DNA of 64,000 bases from SIG440 sp045646865 (GTDB lineage: Bacteria > Bacillota > Clostridia > Monoglobales > Monoglobaceae), in the NCBI GenBank assembly GCA_045646865.1, contig JAZRLM010000012.1, positions 62,001 through 126,000 on the forward strand, in the 5' to 3' direction. Every line of letters starts with the position of its first letter. Within the stretch, counting starts at the first letter, position 1. This document shows positions 34,899 to 41,085 of this stretch, piece by piece. The position numbers and the translations under genes are program-made. The notes under the pieces are model-generated. The model ran no database searches and was not told where the DNA came from. It was given only the letters and a program-made list of their open reading frames with translations.

Positions 34899-36329
34899 AT
34901 GAAGAAAACAGTATTTTCAAAAATATTCCTGAATAACATTATAATTATTATGGTAAGTTTGATAATACTTACCGTGTCGGGGTATTTACTCATTTCGGAA
35001 GCAGTTTACAATACTCACGTTGAGACCCTTAAAGATAATGCAAATGCTATTTCAAGGTTTATAAGAAGCGGTGTTCCACCCGAAAGATTTGATAATTTTC
35101 TTTACGGTTTTTCGCATAGTGCAGGCAAAAATATCATTATTATAGATGCACAGGGAGAGATTGTTAAGGAATCCATAGTTGATGACACATATAATACCAA
35201 TGTGAGGTATGTTGATAAGGAGTACTGCGAAAACGTTCTCAGCGGGCATGAGCATGTTCTAACAGGAACTTTGGGGAATGTATATAAGACTGATATGTTT
35301 ACCCTTCAGTTACCTGTTGTGGATGTATTTTCAGAAAAAACAATAGGTGCAATATTTATCAGCACACCTGCCCCTGAGATGAGTGAGATGAAGTGGCATC
35401 TTTTCAGAACTATGGGCATAGCACTCATTGCCGTTTTGCTTATCTCGATGATACTTTCCTATGCATTGTCAAGAAGAATTTCGCGCCCGATAAAAGGCAT
35501 TGGAAATGCGGTAAGGAAATTTGCAAACGGAGATTTTTCAAGCAGGGTGGAGAACGGCAGAAAGGAATGTAATATCACCGAAATAGGAGAACTTACAGAT
35601 TCTTTCAACAATATGGCATTCCATCTTGAGAAGGCGGAGGATATCCGCAACAGCTTTATTTCGGACGTATCTCATGAGCTTCGCACTCCTATGACCTCTA
35701 TCGGCGGTTTTGTTGACGGCATACTTGACGGTACAATTCCCGAGGATAGGCAAAAGGAATATCTTACCATTGTTAAAAGTGAAGTTTCACGACTTTCTTC
35801 TTTGGTAAATTCATTCCTCGACATTACACGAAATGCCGACGGCAGACAAGCTATTGAAATATCAGATTTTGATATTAATCAGATGATAAGAAGAGTTCTT
35901 TTCAGTTTTGAAAACAGAATACGGGAAAAAGAGATTTTAGCAGAAGTGGTTTTTGAATCTGAAAATTGTTTTGTAAAAGCAGACAAGGATGCAATAACCA
36001 GAGTAATGACAAATTTGATTGAAAACGCAATAAAATTTACCGACCATAATGGAACATTGCGTATATCAACGGCTGTATGTCAGCAGGAGGTTTTTGTTTC
36101 GGTTTATAATACCGGCTGCGGAATCCCTGATGCTGATAAAAAACTGATTTTTGAGAGATTTTACAAGGTGGATAAATCACGTTCTGTTAACCGCGAGGGC
36201 ACCGGAATTGGTTTGTATATTGTCAGAGAAATTCTTAACCGTCACGAAAAGAGCATATCTGTAAAAAGTACTGTTGGTGAATATGCCGAGTTTGTATTTT
36301 CACTGGATAAGGGTAAAATATTGATTTAA
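34899..36329 (+). CDS. Sensor histidine kinase
   Basis: A 476-residue membrane kinase. Two transmembrane helices (about 7-29 and 168-190) bracket a 135-residue extracytoplasmic sensor region; HAMP (about 190-243), HisKA with the phospho-acceptor His in FISDVSHELRTPMTSI (about residue 262), and HATPase_c with NLIENAIKF (N box), GCGIPDADKKLIFERFYK and GTGIGLYIV. Downstream HtrA suggests a role in envelope stress. Start ATG 34899 follows the regulator by five bases. Confidence 0.9.
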   Translation: MKKTVFSKIFLNNIIIIMVSLIILTVSGYLLISEAVYNTHVETLKDNANAISRFIRSGVPPERFDNFLYGFSHSAGKNIIIIDAQGEIVKESIVDDTYNTNVRYVDKEYCENVLSGHEHVLTGTLGNVYKTDMFTLQLPVVDVFSEKTIGAIFISTPAPEMSEMKWHLFRTMGIALIAVLLISMILSYALSRRISRPIKGIGNAVRKFANGDFSSRVENGRKECNITEIGELTDSFNNMAFHLEKAEDIRNSFISDVSHELRTPMTSIGGFVDGILDGTIPEDRQKEYLTIVKSEVSRLSSLVNSFLDITRNADGRQAIEISDFDINQMIRRVLFSFENRIREKEILAEVVFESENCFVKADKDAITRVMTNLIENAIKFTDHNGTLRISTAVCQQEVFVSVYNTGCGIPDADKKLIFERFYKVDKSRSVNREGTGIGLYIVREILNRHEKSISVKSTVGEYAEFVFSLDKGKILI

Positions 36330-36406
36330 TTTTTAAAATTTATTAACATTTATTTAATAATTGAATGTTAAAATAGATATAAAGATACAGAAAGGAGACA
36401 TATCCT

Positions 36407-37711
36407 ATGAATGAATTTGAAGAAAAGAATTATTATCCCGAAGAACAGAATATCACAGATGAAAAATTAGAAATACAGACAGAGAGTACAGAAGTGCCTC
36501 AAAATGATATTGTTCAGGAAAAGCATGTAGAAACAACCTTTGAAATTGTACCTTTTAAAGAAACGATAAAAAAGAAGAAGAAAGGCTTTAAACGGTACAT
36601 TGCCATAGCTGTTGTTGCGGCGATTGTGAATCTGACAGCGTTGACCGGCGTTTTTGTGGCAGGGTATAATTTTGGTTTGCGTGGGCCTGGAAAGACCTCA
36701 AATGTGCTGGACAATCTCACTAAGGAGCCAGAAAAGCCTAACAAAGTGATGGAAACCATTGCCGCAGGTGAAGAACTTACAACGGTTGAAATTTCTAAAA
36801 AGGTTGGTCCTGCCGTTGTTGGAATTACAAGTAAAATTCAGGGAACAATGAGCTTTTTTGACACGCCTATGGAAAGCGAGGGTACAGGTTCGGGCATAAT
36901 TATCAGTTCCGATGGATATATTGTTACCAATAATCACGTTATAGAAGGTGCACACAAGGTATATGTAACTCTTAATACCGGGGCAGAATACGAAGCAAAG
37001 CTTATTGGCGCAGATGCAAAGACCGACCTTGCGGTTATTAAAATTGTTCCTGAAGAAAAACTGACAGTTGCAGAACTTGGTGATTCATCAGCGATTCAGG
37101 TGGGTGAAAGAGCCATCGCCATAGGTAACCCCCTTGGTATGGAATTCTTTGGCAGTACAACACAGGGTATTATTAGTGCAATTAACCGAACTGTAACTGT
37201 TGAGAATCGTACAATGAGCCTTATTCAAACAGATGCGGCAATCAACGCAGGTAATTCGGGCGGTGCATTGGTTAATGCATACGGTCAGGTTATCGGTATA
37301 AATACCGTAAAGATTGCATCAACCAATGTTGAGGGTATGGGTTTTGCTATTCCCATTTCCGAGGCAAAGCCTATCCTTGAAGATTTGGTTAAACACGGAT
37401 ATGTAAAGGGCAGACCGGTAATCGGTATTTCAGGCCGGGATGTGACAGAGTATATGGCAAATCGTCAGGGCTGGCCGACGGGTGTTCAGGTTATGAGTAC
37501 TCAGCCGGGCAGCGGTGCCGAAATCGCAGGTCTTCAGCAGGGTGATATTATCACCAAGATAGGAGGCAAACATATCAGGACCATTGATGAACTTAATAAA
37601 ATCAAAGACACTTACAAGGTTGGTCAAAGTATCGAGCTTGAGGTTTACAGATATGAAACAGGCCTTACAGACAAGGTTAAGGTTAAACTTGCCGAGGAAA
37701 GACCGGAGTAA
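36407..37711 (+). CDS. htrA: HtrA/DegP-like serine protease
   Basis: A 434-residue membrane-anchored quality-control protease. Acidic, charged cytoplasmic N-terminus, one transmembrane helix (about 65-88), trypsin-like domain with the triad His (NNHVIEG), Asp (KTDLAVIKI) and Ser (NAGNSGGALVNAYG), and one PDZ domain (about 330-425; GVQVMSTQPGSGAEIAGLQQGDIITKIGG landmarks). It follows a two-component pair that may regulate it, and a strong terminator closes the unit. RBS AAAGGAG precedes ATG. Confidence 0.93.
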   Translation: MNEFEEKNYYPEEQNITDEKLEIQTESTEVPQNDIVQEKHVETTFEIVPFKETIKKKKKGFKRYIAIAVVAAIVNLTALTGVFVAGYNFGLRGPGKTSNVLDNLTKEPEKPNKVMETIAAGEELTTVEISKKVGPAVVGITSKIQGTMSFFDTPMESEGTGSGIIISSDGYIVTNNHVIEGAHKVYVTLNTGAEYEAKLIGADAKTDLAVIKIVPEEKLTVAELGDSSAIQVGERAIAIGNPLGMEFFGSTTQGIISAINRTVTVENRTMSLIQTDAAINAGNSGGALVNAYGQVIGINTVKIASTNVEGMGFAIPISEAKPILEDLVKHGYVKGRPVIGISGRDVTEYMANRQGWPTGVQVMSTQPGSGAEIAGLQQGDIITKIGGKHIRTIDELNKIKDTYKVGQSIELEVYRYETGLTDKVKVKLAEERPE

Positions 37712-37719
37712 TATGTTTT

Positions 37720-37747
37720 AAAAGGGAACGAATTTTCGTTCCCTTTT
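37720..37747 (+). terminator. Terminator after htrA
   Basis: AAAAGGGAACG and CGTTCCCTTTT form an eleven-pair stem around AATTTT. Confidence 0.9.
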
Positions 37748-37750
37748 AGG

Positions 37751-37778
37751 TTGACAATATTTTATAATTGTATATAAT
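37751..37778 (+). promoter_or_regulatory. Promoter of the SGNH hydrolase gene
   Basis: TTGACA (37751-37756), 16-base spacer, TATAAT (37773-37778), directly after the htrA terminator. Confidence 0.75.
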
Positions 37779-37812
37779 ACAAATAGGTATTGTTTAAACA
37801 CAGGAGTCAATT

Positions 37813-38541
37813 ATGAATATACAGGTTGCAAAAATTATGAGCAAGGTTATTCTTGCCGATAAAACAATAAAAATTAAACTTCTTGGTGACTCAATCACTC
37901 ATGGCGTGGGCGGAACAGGCTTTGAACAGAACGGCGAGCACATTGTAAGGGAATTTTCCCGTAATAAAGATGGTTACTGCTGGGCAAAATTGTTTAAAGA
38001 TTATATGGAGGAGCAGTATGACTGCACCGTTACCAACAATGCGTGTACAGGCACAAAAATAGAGTTTATTATCGAAAATTTTGAAAAGCTTGTTGATAAA
38101 GATGATGATATTGTAATCTGTACAATCGGTACGAACAACCGTCATCAGTATTTTGACAAAGGTCCAAAGAAATCTGTAGCCGAGCATAAGGAAATTTTCT
38201 ACAATAACATTATTAAACTTAATAATATGTTTAAAGAAGAAGGCATAGATGTTATTTTTGTTGCCAATATTCCCGCGCCTGCCGCAAATGAAAAGGATGG
38301 AGCAGATTATTGGAGAATAATTCATATGAACGATATAAACGATATTTACACCAAGGCTGCGGTTGAGTGCGGATTCCCGTTTATCAGTATGTATCAAAAG
38401 TTTTTGGAATACTGCGACTTGAAAGAAATTACTGTTGACTCTCTTATCGCTGACGGACTTCATCCCAACGACAAGGGGTATGAGGTTATGTTCAAATTGT
38501 TGATGAAGGAGCTTGGACTTGCGCGAAAGGTTCAGGTTTAA
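37813..38541 (+). CDS. SGNH/GDSL-family hydrolase
   Basis: A 242-residue cytoplasmic-looking esterase/lipase-type hydrolase with the nucleophile block KLLGDSITHGVGG (block I), GTNNRH (block III, Asn) and DGLHPNDKGYEVM with the catalytic Asp and His (block V). No signal peptide is visible. Substrate (acyl ester or O-acetyl group) is unknown. It has its own promoter and is followed 19 bases later by pepV. Confidence 0.85.
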   Translation: MNIQVAKIMSKVILADKTIKIKLLGDSITHGVGGTGFEQNGEHIVREFSRNKDGYCWAKLFKDYMEEQYDCTVTNNACTGTKIEFIIENFEKLVDKDDDIVICTIGTNNRHQYFDKGPKKSVAEHKEIFYNNIIKLNNMFKEEGIDVIFVANIPAPAANEKDGADYWRIIHMNDINDIYTKAAVECGFPFISMYQKFLEYCDLKEITVDSLIADGLHPNDKGYEVMFKLLMKELGLARKVQV

Positions 38542-38560
38542 AATATTTTGAGGTGGCTTA

Positions 38561-39997
38561 ATGATAAATTTAAACTATGACAAACAGATAAAAGAATGGA
38601 TTGATAAAAACCGTGACGAAATAATACGTCAATGGATTGAAATATCAAAAATCCCTGCAATCAAGGGCAAGGCGCAGGAGGGTGCACCATTCGGCAGAGC
38701 TTGTGCAGATGCTCTTAATGCCTGTGCAGAACTTTTTGTCGACCACGGTTTTGATGCCGAGGTTTATGTGAATTCGGGTTATGCTCTTGCAAATTACGGT
38801 GAGGGCGAAAAGACCATAGGACTTTTCGGACACAGCGATGTTGTTCCCGTAGGTGATGACTGGATTTACACCAAACCCTTTGAGCCTGTTGTGATTGACG
38901 GAACTCTTATTGGCAGAGGGGTAGAGGATAACAAGTCAGGAATTATGGCGGCACTTTGTGCAATGGAGATTATAAGGGAGTATAATGTTCCAATCAAAAG
39001 CCGTATTCAGGCATTTATCGGTTCGGAAGAAGAAACGGGTATGACCGACATTGAAGCCTTTGCCAATGAACAACAGCCTATGCCAAATGTGTCATTGGTG
39101 CTTGATGCTGATTTCCCCTGCAGCATCGGTGAAAAAAGCATCTGCCATTTTTGGGCAAAGACAAAGACTGATGCGGTTGATATAATTGATTGCAAGGGCG
39201 GAGCGGCATTTAACGTTGTGCTTGATAAGGCAACTGCAACTATTAAAGCATCTGATGAATTAAAAGCAGAACTCAATGAAAAAATTGCAGGAAGAGGAGA
39301 ATTTACTCTTGCTGAAGAAAACGGTGCATTGATGCTTACCGCAAAGGGAATGGCAAAGCACGCCTGCGAGCCTGACGGTTCGGTAAATGCGGCAAAGCTG
39401 ATTGCAGAATTTCTGAGCAGTATGGAGAGCCTTAATGCTGTTGACCGACAGATTATGACCGATGTAAACAAAATTCTTGGCTGTCATTATGGAACAACAA
39501 TGGGTCTTGACCACGATGATATAAGATTTGGAAAGCTGACGTTCGTAAATGGAATGGTAAAAATGAGCGAGGGCAAAATTTGCCTTAGTTTTGATACAAG
39601 ATACGGCTCAACACTTGCGCCTGAAGATTTTGAGAAGAAGGCAGAAAAAGCCTTTAATGATATGAATTGGGAGATTGAAATAGACAGCAATATGAAGGGC
39701 TTTTCAATTGCTGATGACAGCCCCATTCCCGACAAATTGGTGGAAATTTATAACACCGTTACGGGATTTGAAACAAAGGCAATTCGTCTTGGGGGCGGCA
39801 CATATGCACGCAAGATTGAAAACGCATTTTCGGTGGGAACAAAAACCTCACGCAAAGACCGCAAAGCTCCATTTATGGAGATGCCAGCAGGGCACGGCGG
39901 TGCACATCAGAGCGATGAAATGATTGATTTAGAAGCATTTTTTGATGCGGTGAGAGTTATAACACACTATATAATAAATATTGATGAATGTCTGTGA
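38561..39997 (+). CDS. pepV: Dipeptidase PepV (M20 family)
   Basis: A 478-residue zinc dipeptidase. Metal ligands are visible in GLFGHSDVVPVGDDW, GRGVEDNKSGIMAAL (bridging Asp), GSEEETGMTDIEAF (catalytic Glu), LVLDADFPC and the C-terminal AGHGGAHQSDEMID. The lid domain is about 190-380. Length and motifs match PepV/Sapep of Firmicutes, which cleave Xaa-dipeptides after peptide uptake. The stop codon abuts a palindromic element. Confidence 0.9.
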   Translation: MINLNYDKQIKEWIDKNRDEIIRQWIEISKIPAIKGKAQEGAPFGRACADALNACAELFVDHGFDAEVYVNSGYALANYGEGEKTIGLFGHSDVVPVGDDWIYTKPFEPVVIDGTLIGRGVEDNKSGIMAALCAMEIIREYNVPIKSRIQAFIGSEEETGMTDIEAFANEQQPMPNVSLVLDADFPCSIGEKSICHFWAKTKTDAVDIIDCKGGAAFNVVLDKATATIKASDELKAELNEKIAGRGEFTLAEENGALMLTAKGMAKHACEPDGSVNAAKLIAEFLSSMESLNAVDRQIMTDVNKILGCHYGTTMGLDHDDIRFGKLTFVNGMVKMSEGKICLSFDTRYGSTLAPEDFEKKAEKAFNDMNWEIEIDSNMKGFSIADDSPIPDKLVEIYNTVTGFETKAIRLGGGTYARKIENAFSVGTKTSRKDRKAPFMEMPAGHGGAHQSDEMIDLEAFFDAVRVITHYIINIDECL

Positions 39998-40242
39998 GGG
40001 GCTGCTAAAATTGTCCGGACCGCAAAAAGGCGGGATAATTTTAAAAAATATACACTGTAAATTAATATGAAAATATGCTCATAATGAAGAAAAATCGCAT
40101 TTTGTAATGCGATTTTTCTGTTTTTATGTCTTTTTGCTACGCACAAACCTCGCCTCTCGGTGTACACAAGTACACCTTCGGGTAACCCAAAGCCATAGCT
40201 TTGGCTCGGTTTGTGTGTTCCAAATCAATTTTAGCTATCCCC
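39998..40242. mobile_element. MITE-like palindromic element with cloverleaf-like interior
   Basis: Terminal inverted repeats GGGGCTGCTAAAATTG (39998-40013) and CAATTTTAGCTATCCCC (40226-40242) bound 245 bases without an ORF. Inside are a terminator-like hairpin (40088-40119) and a branched structure: outer stem ACAAACC/GGTTTGT (about 40144-40216), GGTGTAC-ACAA-GTACACC and CCAAAGC-CATA-GCTTTGG. The left end touches the pepV stop, so the element may supply the pepV terminator. Confidence 0.6.
40088..40119 (+). terminator. Terminator downstream of pepV
   Basis: AGAAAAATCGCA and TGCGATTTTTCT pair around TTTTGTAA; T-rich sequence on both strands means it could act in both directions. Confidence 0.75.
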
Positions 40243-40259
40243 TAATGGCGGAGCAATTC

Positions 40260-40433
40260 TTATTTTTCCTCTTTATCAGATGAATTAACTTCAAATTTTA
40301 TTATTTTTGATGTGTCAATTTCATCATCTTCTATGTAGGCATCTTCGGCATCAATTTGTGCTTGCTTTAGTTTCTCAATTGCATTTGTGACATCATTAAA
40401 AAGTTGAAAATAAAGTTTTTTGTAGTTTGGCAT
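40260..40433 (-). CDS. Small acidic conserved protein (57 residues)
   Basis: Starts MPNYKKLYFQLFNDVTNA with RBS AGAAAGGA and continues as a helical segment (IEKLKQAQIDAEDAYIEDD) to an acidic tail. Small proteins with this N-terminus are frequent in Clostridia but have no known function. The longer frame to 40547 is rejected because it runs through an intrinsic terminator hairpin at 40452-40482. It is encoded immediately downstream of a structured RNA with a strong promoter, so its expression would need read-through of that terminator. Confidence 0.7.
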   Translation of the reverse strand: MPNYKKLYFQLFNDVTNAIEKLKQAQIDAEDAYIEDDEIDTSKIIKFEVNSSDKEEK

Positions 40434-40451
40434 TGTAAAAATCCTTTCTAA

Positions 40452-40658
40452 ATTAAAAAATGCGACAACCGAAGTTGCCGCACGAAAAACGCAAACTCCG
40501 AATGTCGCTAAACAAACAGAATTAGAAATGAAATGCCTTAATAACATTATCCCAGTCTGCGGAATTTGCGTTTTTTACAAATTCTTTTACTGAGACGACG
40601 CTAAAAAAGGCATAATAACCCTTTAAAACATTTCATTTATTTAATTTGTTTGTTTAGC
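40452..40658 (-). ncRNA. Rod-like structured RNA (6S-like or attenuating leader)
   Basis: A strong minus-strand promoter (40665-40693) starts an RNA near 40658 that ends at the hairpin GTGCGGCAACTTCGGTTGTCGCA followed by TTTTTT (40452-40482; stem arms quoted only in part: TGCGGCAAC/GTTGTCGCA). In between the two halves fold back on each other: GCTAAACAAACA pairs with TGTTTGTTTAGC, AAATGAAATG with CATTTCATTT, TCTCAG with CTGGGA and GAATTTG with CAAATTC, leaving an A/T-rich internal bubble. A 207-base, self-complementary rod with a central bubble recalls 6S RNA; alternatively it is a terminator-controlled leader of the 57-residue gene. Confidence 0.5.
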
Positions 40659-40664
40659 AGATAT

Positions 40665-40693
40665 ATTATATCACAAAACTACAAAAAATACAA
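40665..40693 (-). promoter_or_regulatory. Promoter of the rod-like RNA
   Basis: Minus strand TTGTAT (40688-40693), 17-base spacer, TATAAT (40665-40670). Confidence 0.7.
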
Positions 40694-40703
40694 TAGAATT
40701 AAA

Positions 40704-40731
40704 TAAAAAAGTGCGACAAAAAATGCCGCAC
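40704..40731 (-). terminator. Minus-strand terminator
   Basis: GTGCGGCA and TGTCGCAC pair around TTTTT, followed by TTTTTT on the minus strand. The stem is nearly the same as that of the hairpin at 40461-40482. It would stop transcripts coming from pheT or the antisense RNA. Confidence 0.75.
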
Positions 40732-40745
40732 AATATGAAAATATC

Positions 40746-40774
40746 TTGAAAAATGTATAATTTTGGTGTATAAT
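40746..40774 (+). promoter_or_regulatory. Promoter of the small toxin-like mRNA
   Basis: TTGAAA (40746-40751), 17-base spacer, TATAAT (40769-40774). The predicted 5' end (about 40781) coincides with a hairpin GTCGGA-GCAA-TCCGAC (40781-40796), which would protect the mRNA. Confidence 0.75.
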
Positions 40775-40840
40775 GTATTCGTCGGAGCAATCCGACTTTA
40801 AAGGTAAGACTTAAAACAGTGTAAAAGCTGGGCGGTTATG

Positions 40841-40880
40841 CCACCTAATTCCCGTACTTACAGTCGGGAGAGGAGGTGGT
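40841..40880 (+). promoter_or_regulatory. RBS-sequestering hairpin of the toxin-like mRNA
   Basis: CCACCT (40841-40846) pairs with the ribosome binding site AGGTGG (40874-40879), extended inward by CCCG/CGGG around TACTTACAGT. The Shine-Dalgarno sequence GAGGAGGTGG is thus locked in the folded mRNA, as in type I toxin messages. Confidence 0.65.
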
Positions 40881-40884
40881 TGTT

Positions 40885-40959
40885 ATGGGAAAATACATAA
40901 TAAGAGTTATGTTTTTAACTATTGTGTTTTTGACAACACTTACTATAAAAGTAAGATAG
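40885..40959 (+). CDS. 24-residue hydrophobic peptide, putative type I toxin
   Basis: ATG at 40885 follows a perfect GAGGAGGTGG site. The peptide begins MGKYIIRVMFLTIVFL and ends TTLTIKVR: a single hydrophobic helix with basic ends, the size and character of Ibs/ShoB-like membrane toxins. The message has its own promoter, a 5' hairpin, a locked RBS, and 5'/3' ends that pair with each other (AAGGTAAGAC 40801-40810 with GTCTTGCCTT 41020-41029; CGGTTATGCC 40833-40842 with GGCATAACCG 41003-41012). A strong opposing promoter makes an antisense RNA over the 3' part. No homologue is recognised by me; the toxin role is inferred from architecture. Confidence 0.6.
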   Translation: MGKYIIRVMFLTIVFLTTLTIKVR

Positions 40960-41033
40960 CCCCCACCGACCAAGTTAGGGCTATCTAAAAAATATCTCTC
41001 TTGGCATAACCGTTTGAGGTCTTGCCTTTTTCT
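40945..41033 (-). ncRNA. Putative antisense antitoxin RNA
   Basis: Transcribed from the promoter at 41040-41068, the RNA would run from about 41033 across the 3' third of the toxin-like mRNA and end at the hairpin AGATAGCCC/GGGCTATCT (40952-40988) followed by TACTTTT. It contains GGCAAGACC and CGGTTATGCC, complementary to the mRNA 3' end and equivalent to the mRNA 5' segments, so it could both base-pair with the message and compete for its long-range fold. About 90 bases long. Confidence 0.55.
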
Positions 41034-41039
41034 ATTGTT

Positions 41040-41068
41040 ATTATATCCCTAAAATCAGTTTTTGTCAA
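41040..41068 (-). promoter_or_regulatory. Strong antisense promoter of the toxin-antitoxin-like locus
   Basis: Minus strand TTGACA (41063-41068), exactly 17 bases, TATAAT (41040-41045): consensus at all twelve positions. It lies between the toxin-like message and the end of pheT. Confidence 0.8.
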
Positions 41069-41085
41069 CCAATTTTATGAAATTC

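Noticed and set aside
40522..40640. Protein-like minus-strand reading (VSVKEFVKNANSADWDNVIK)
   Set aside because: No ATG, GTG or TTG start in frame after the preceding stop, and the sequence is better explained as the folded RNA.
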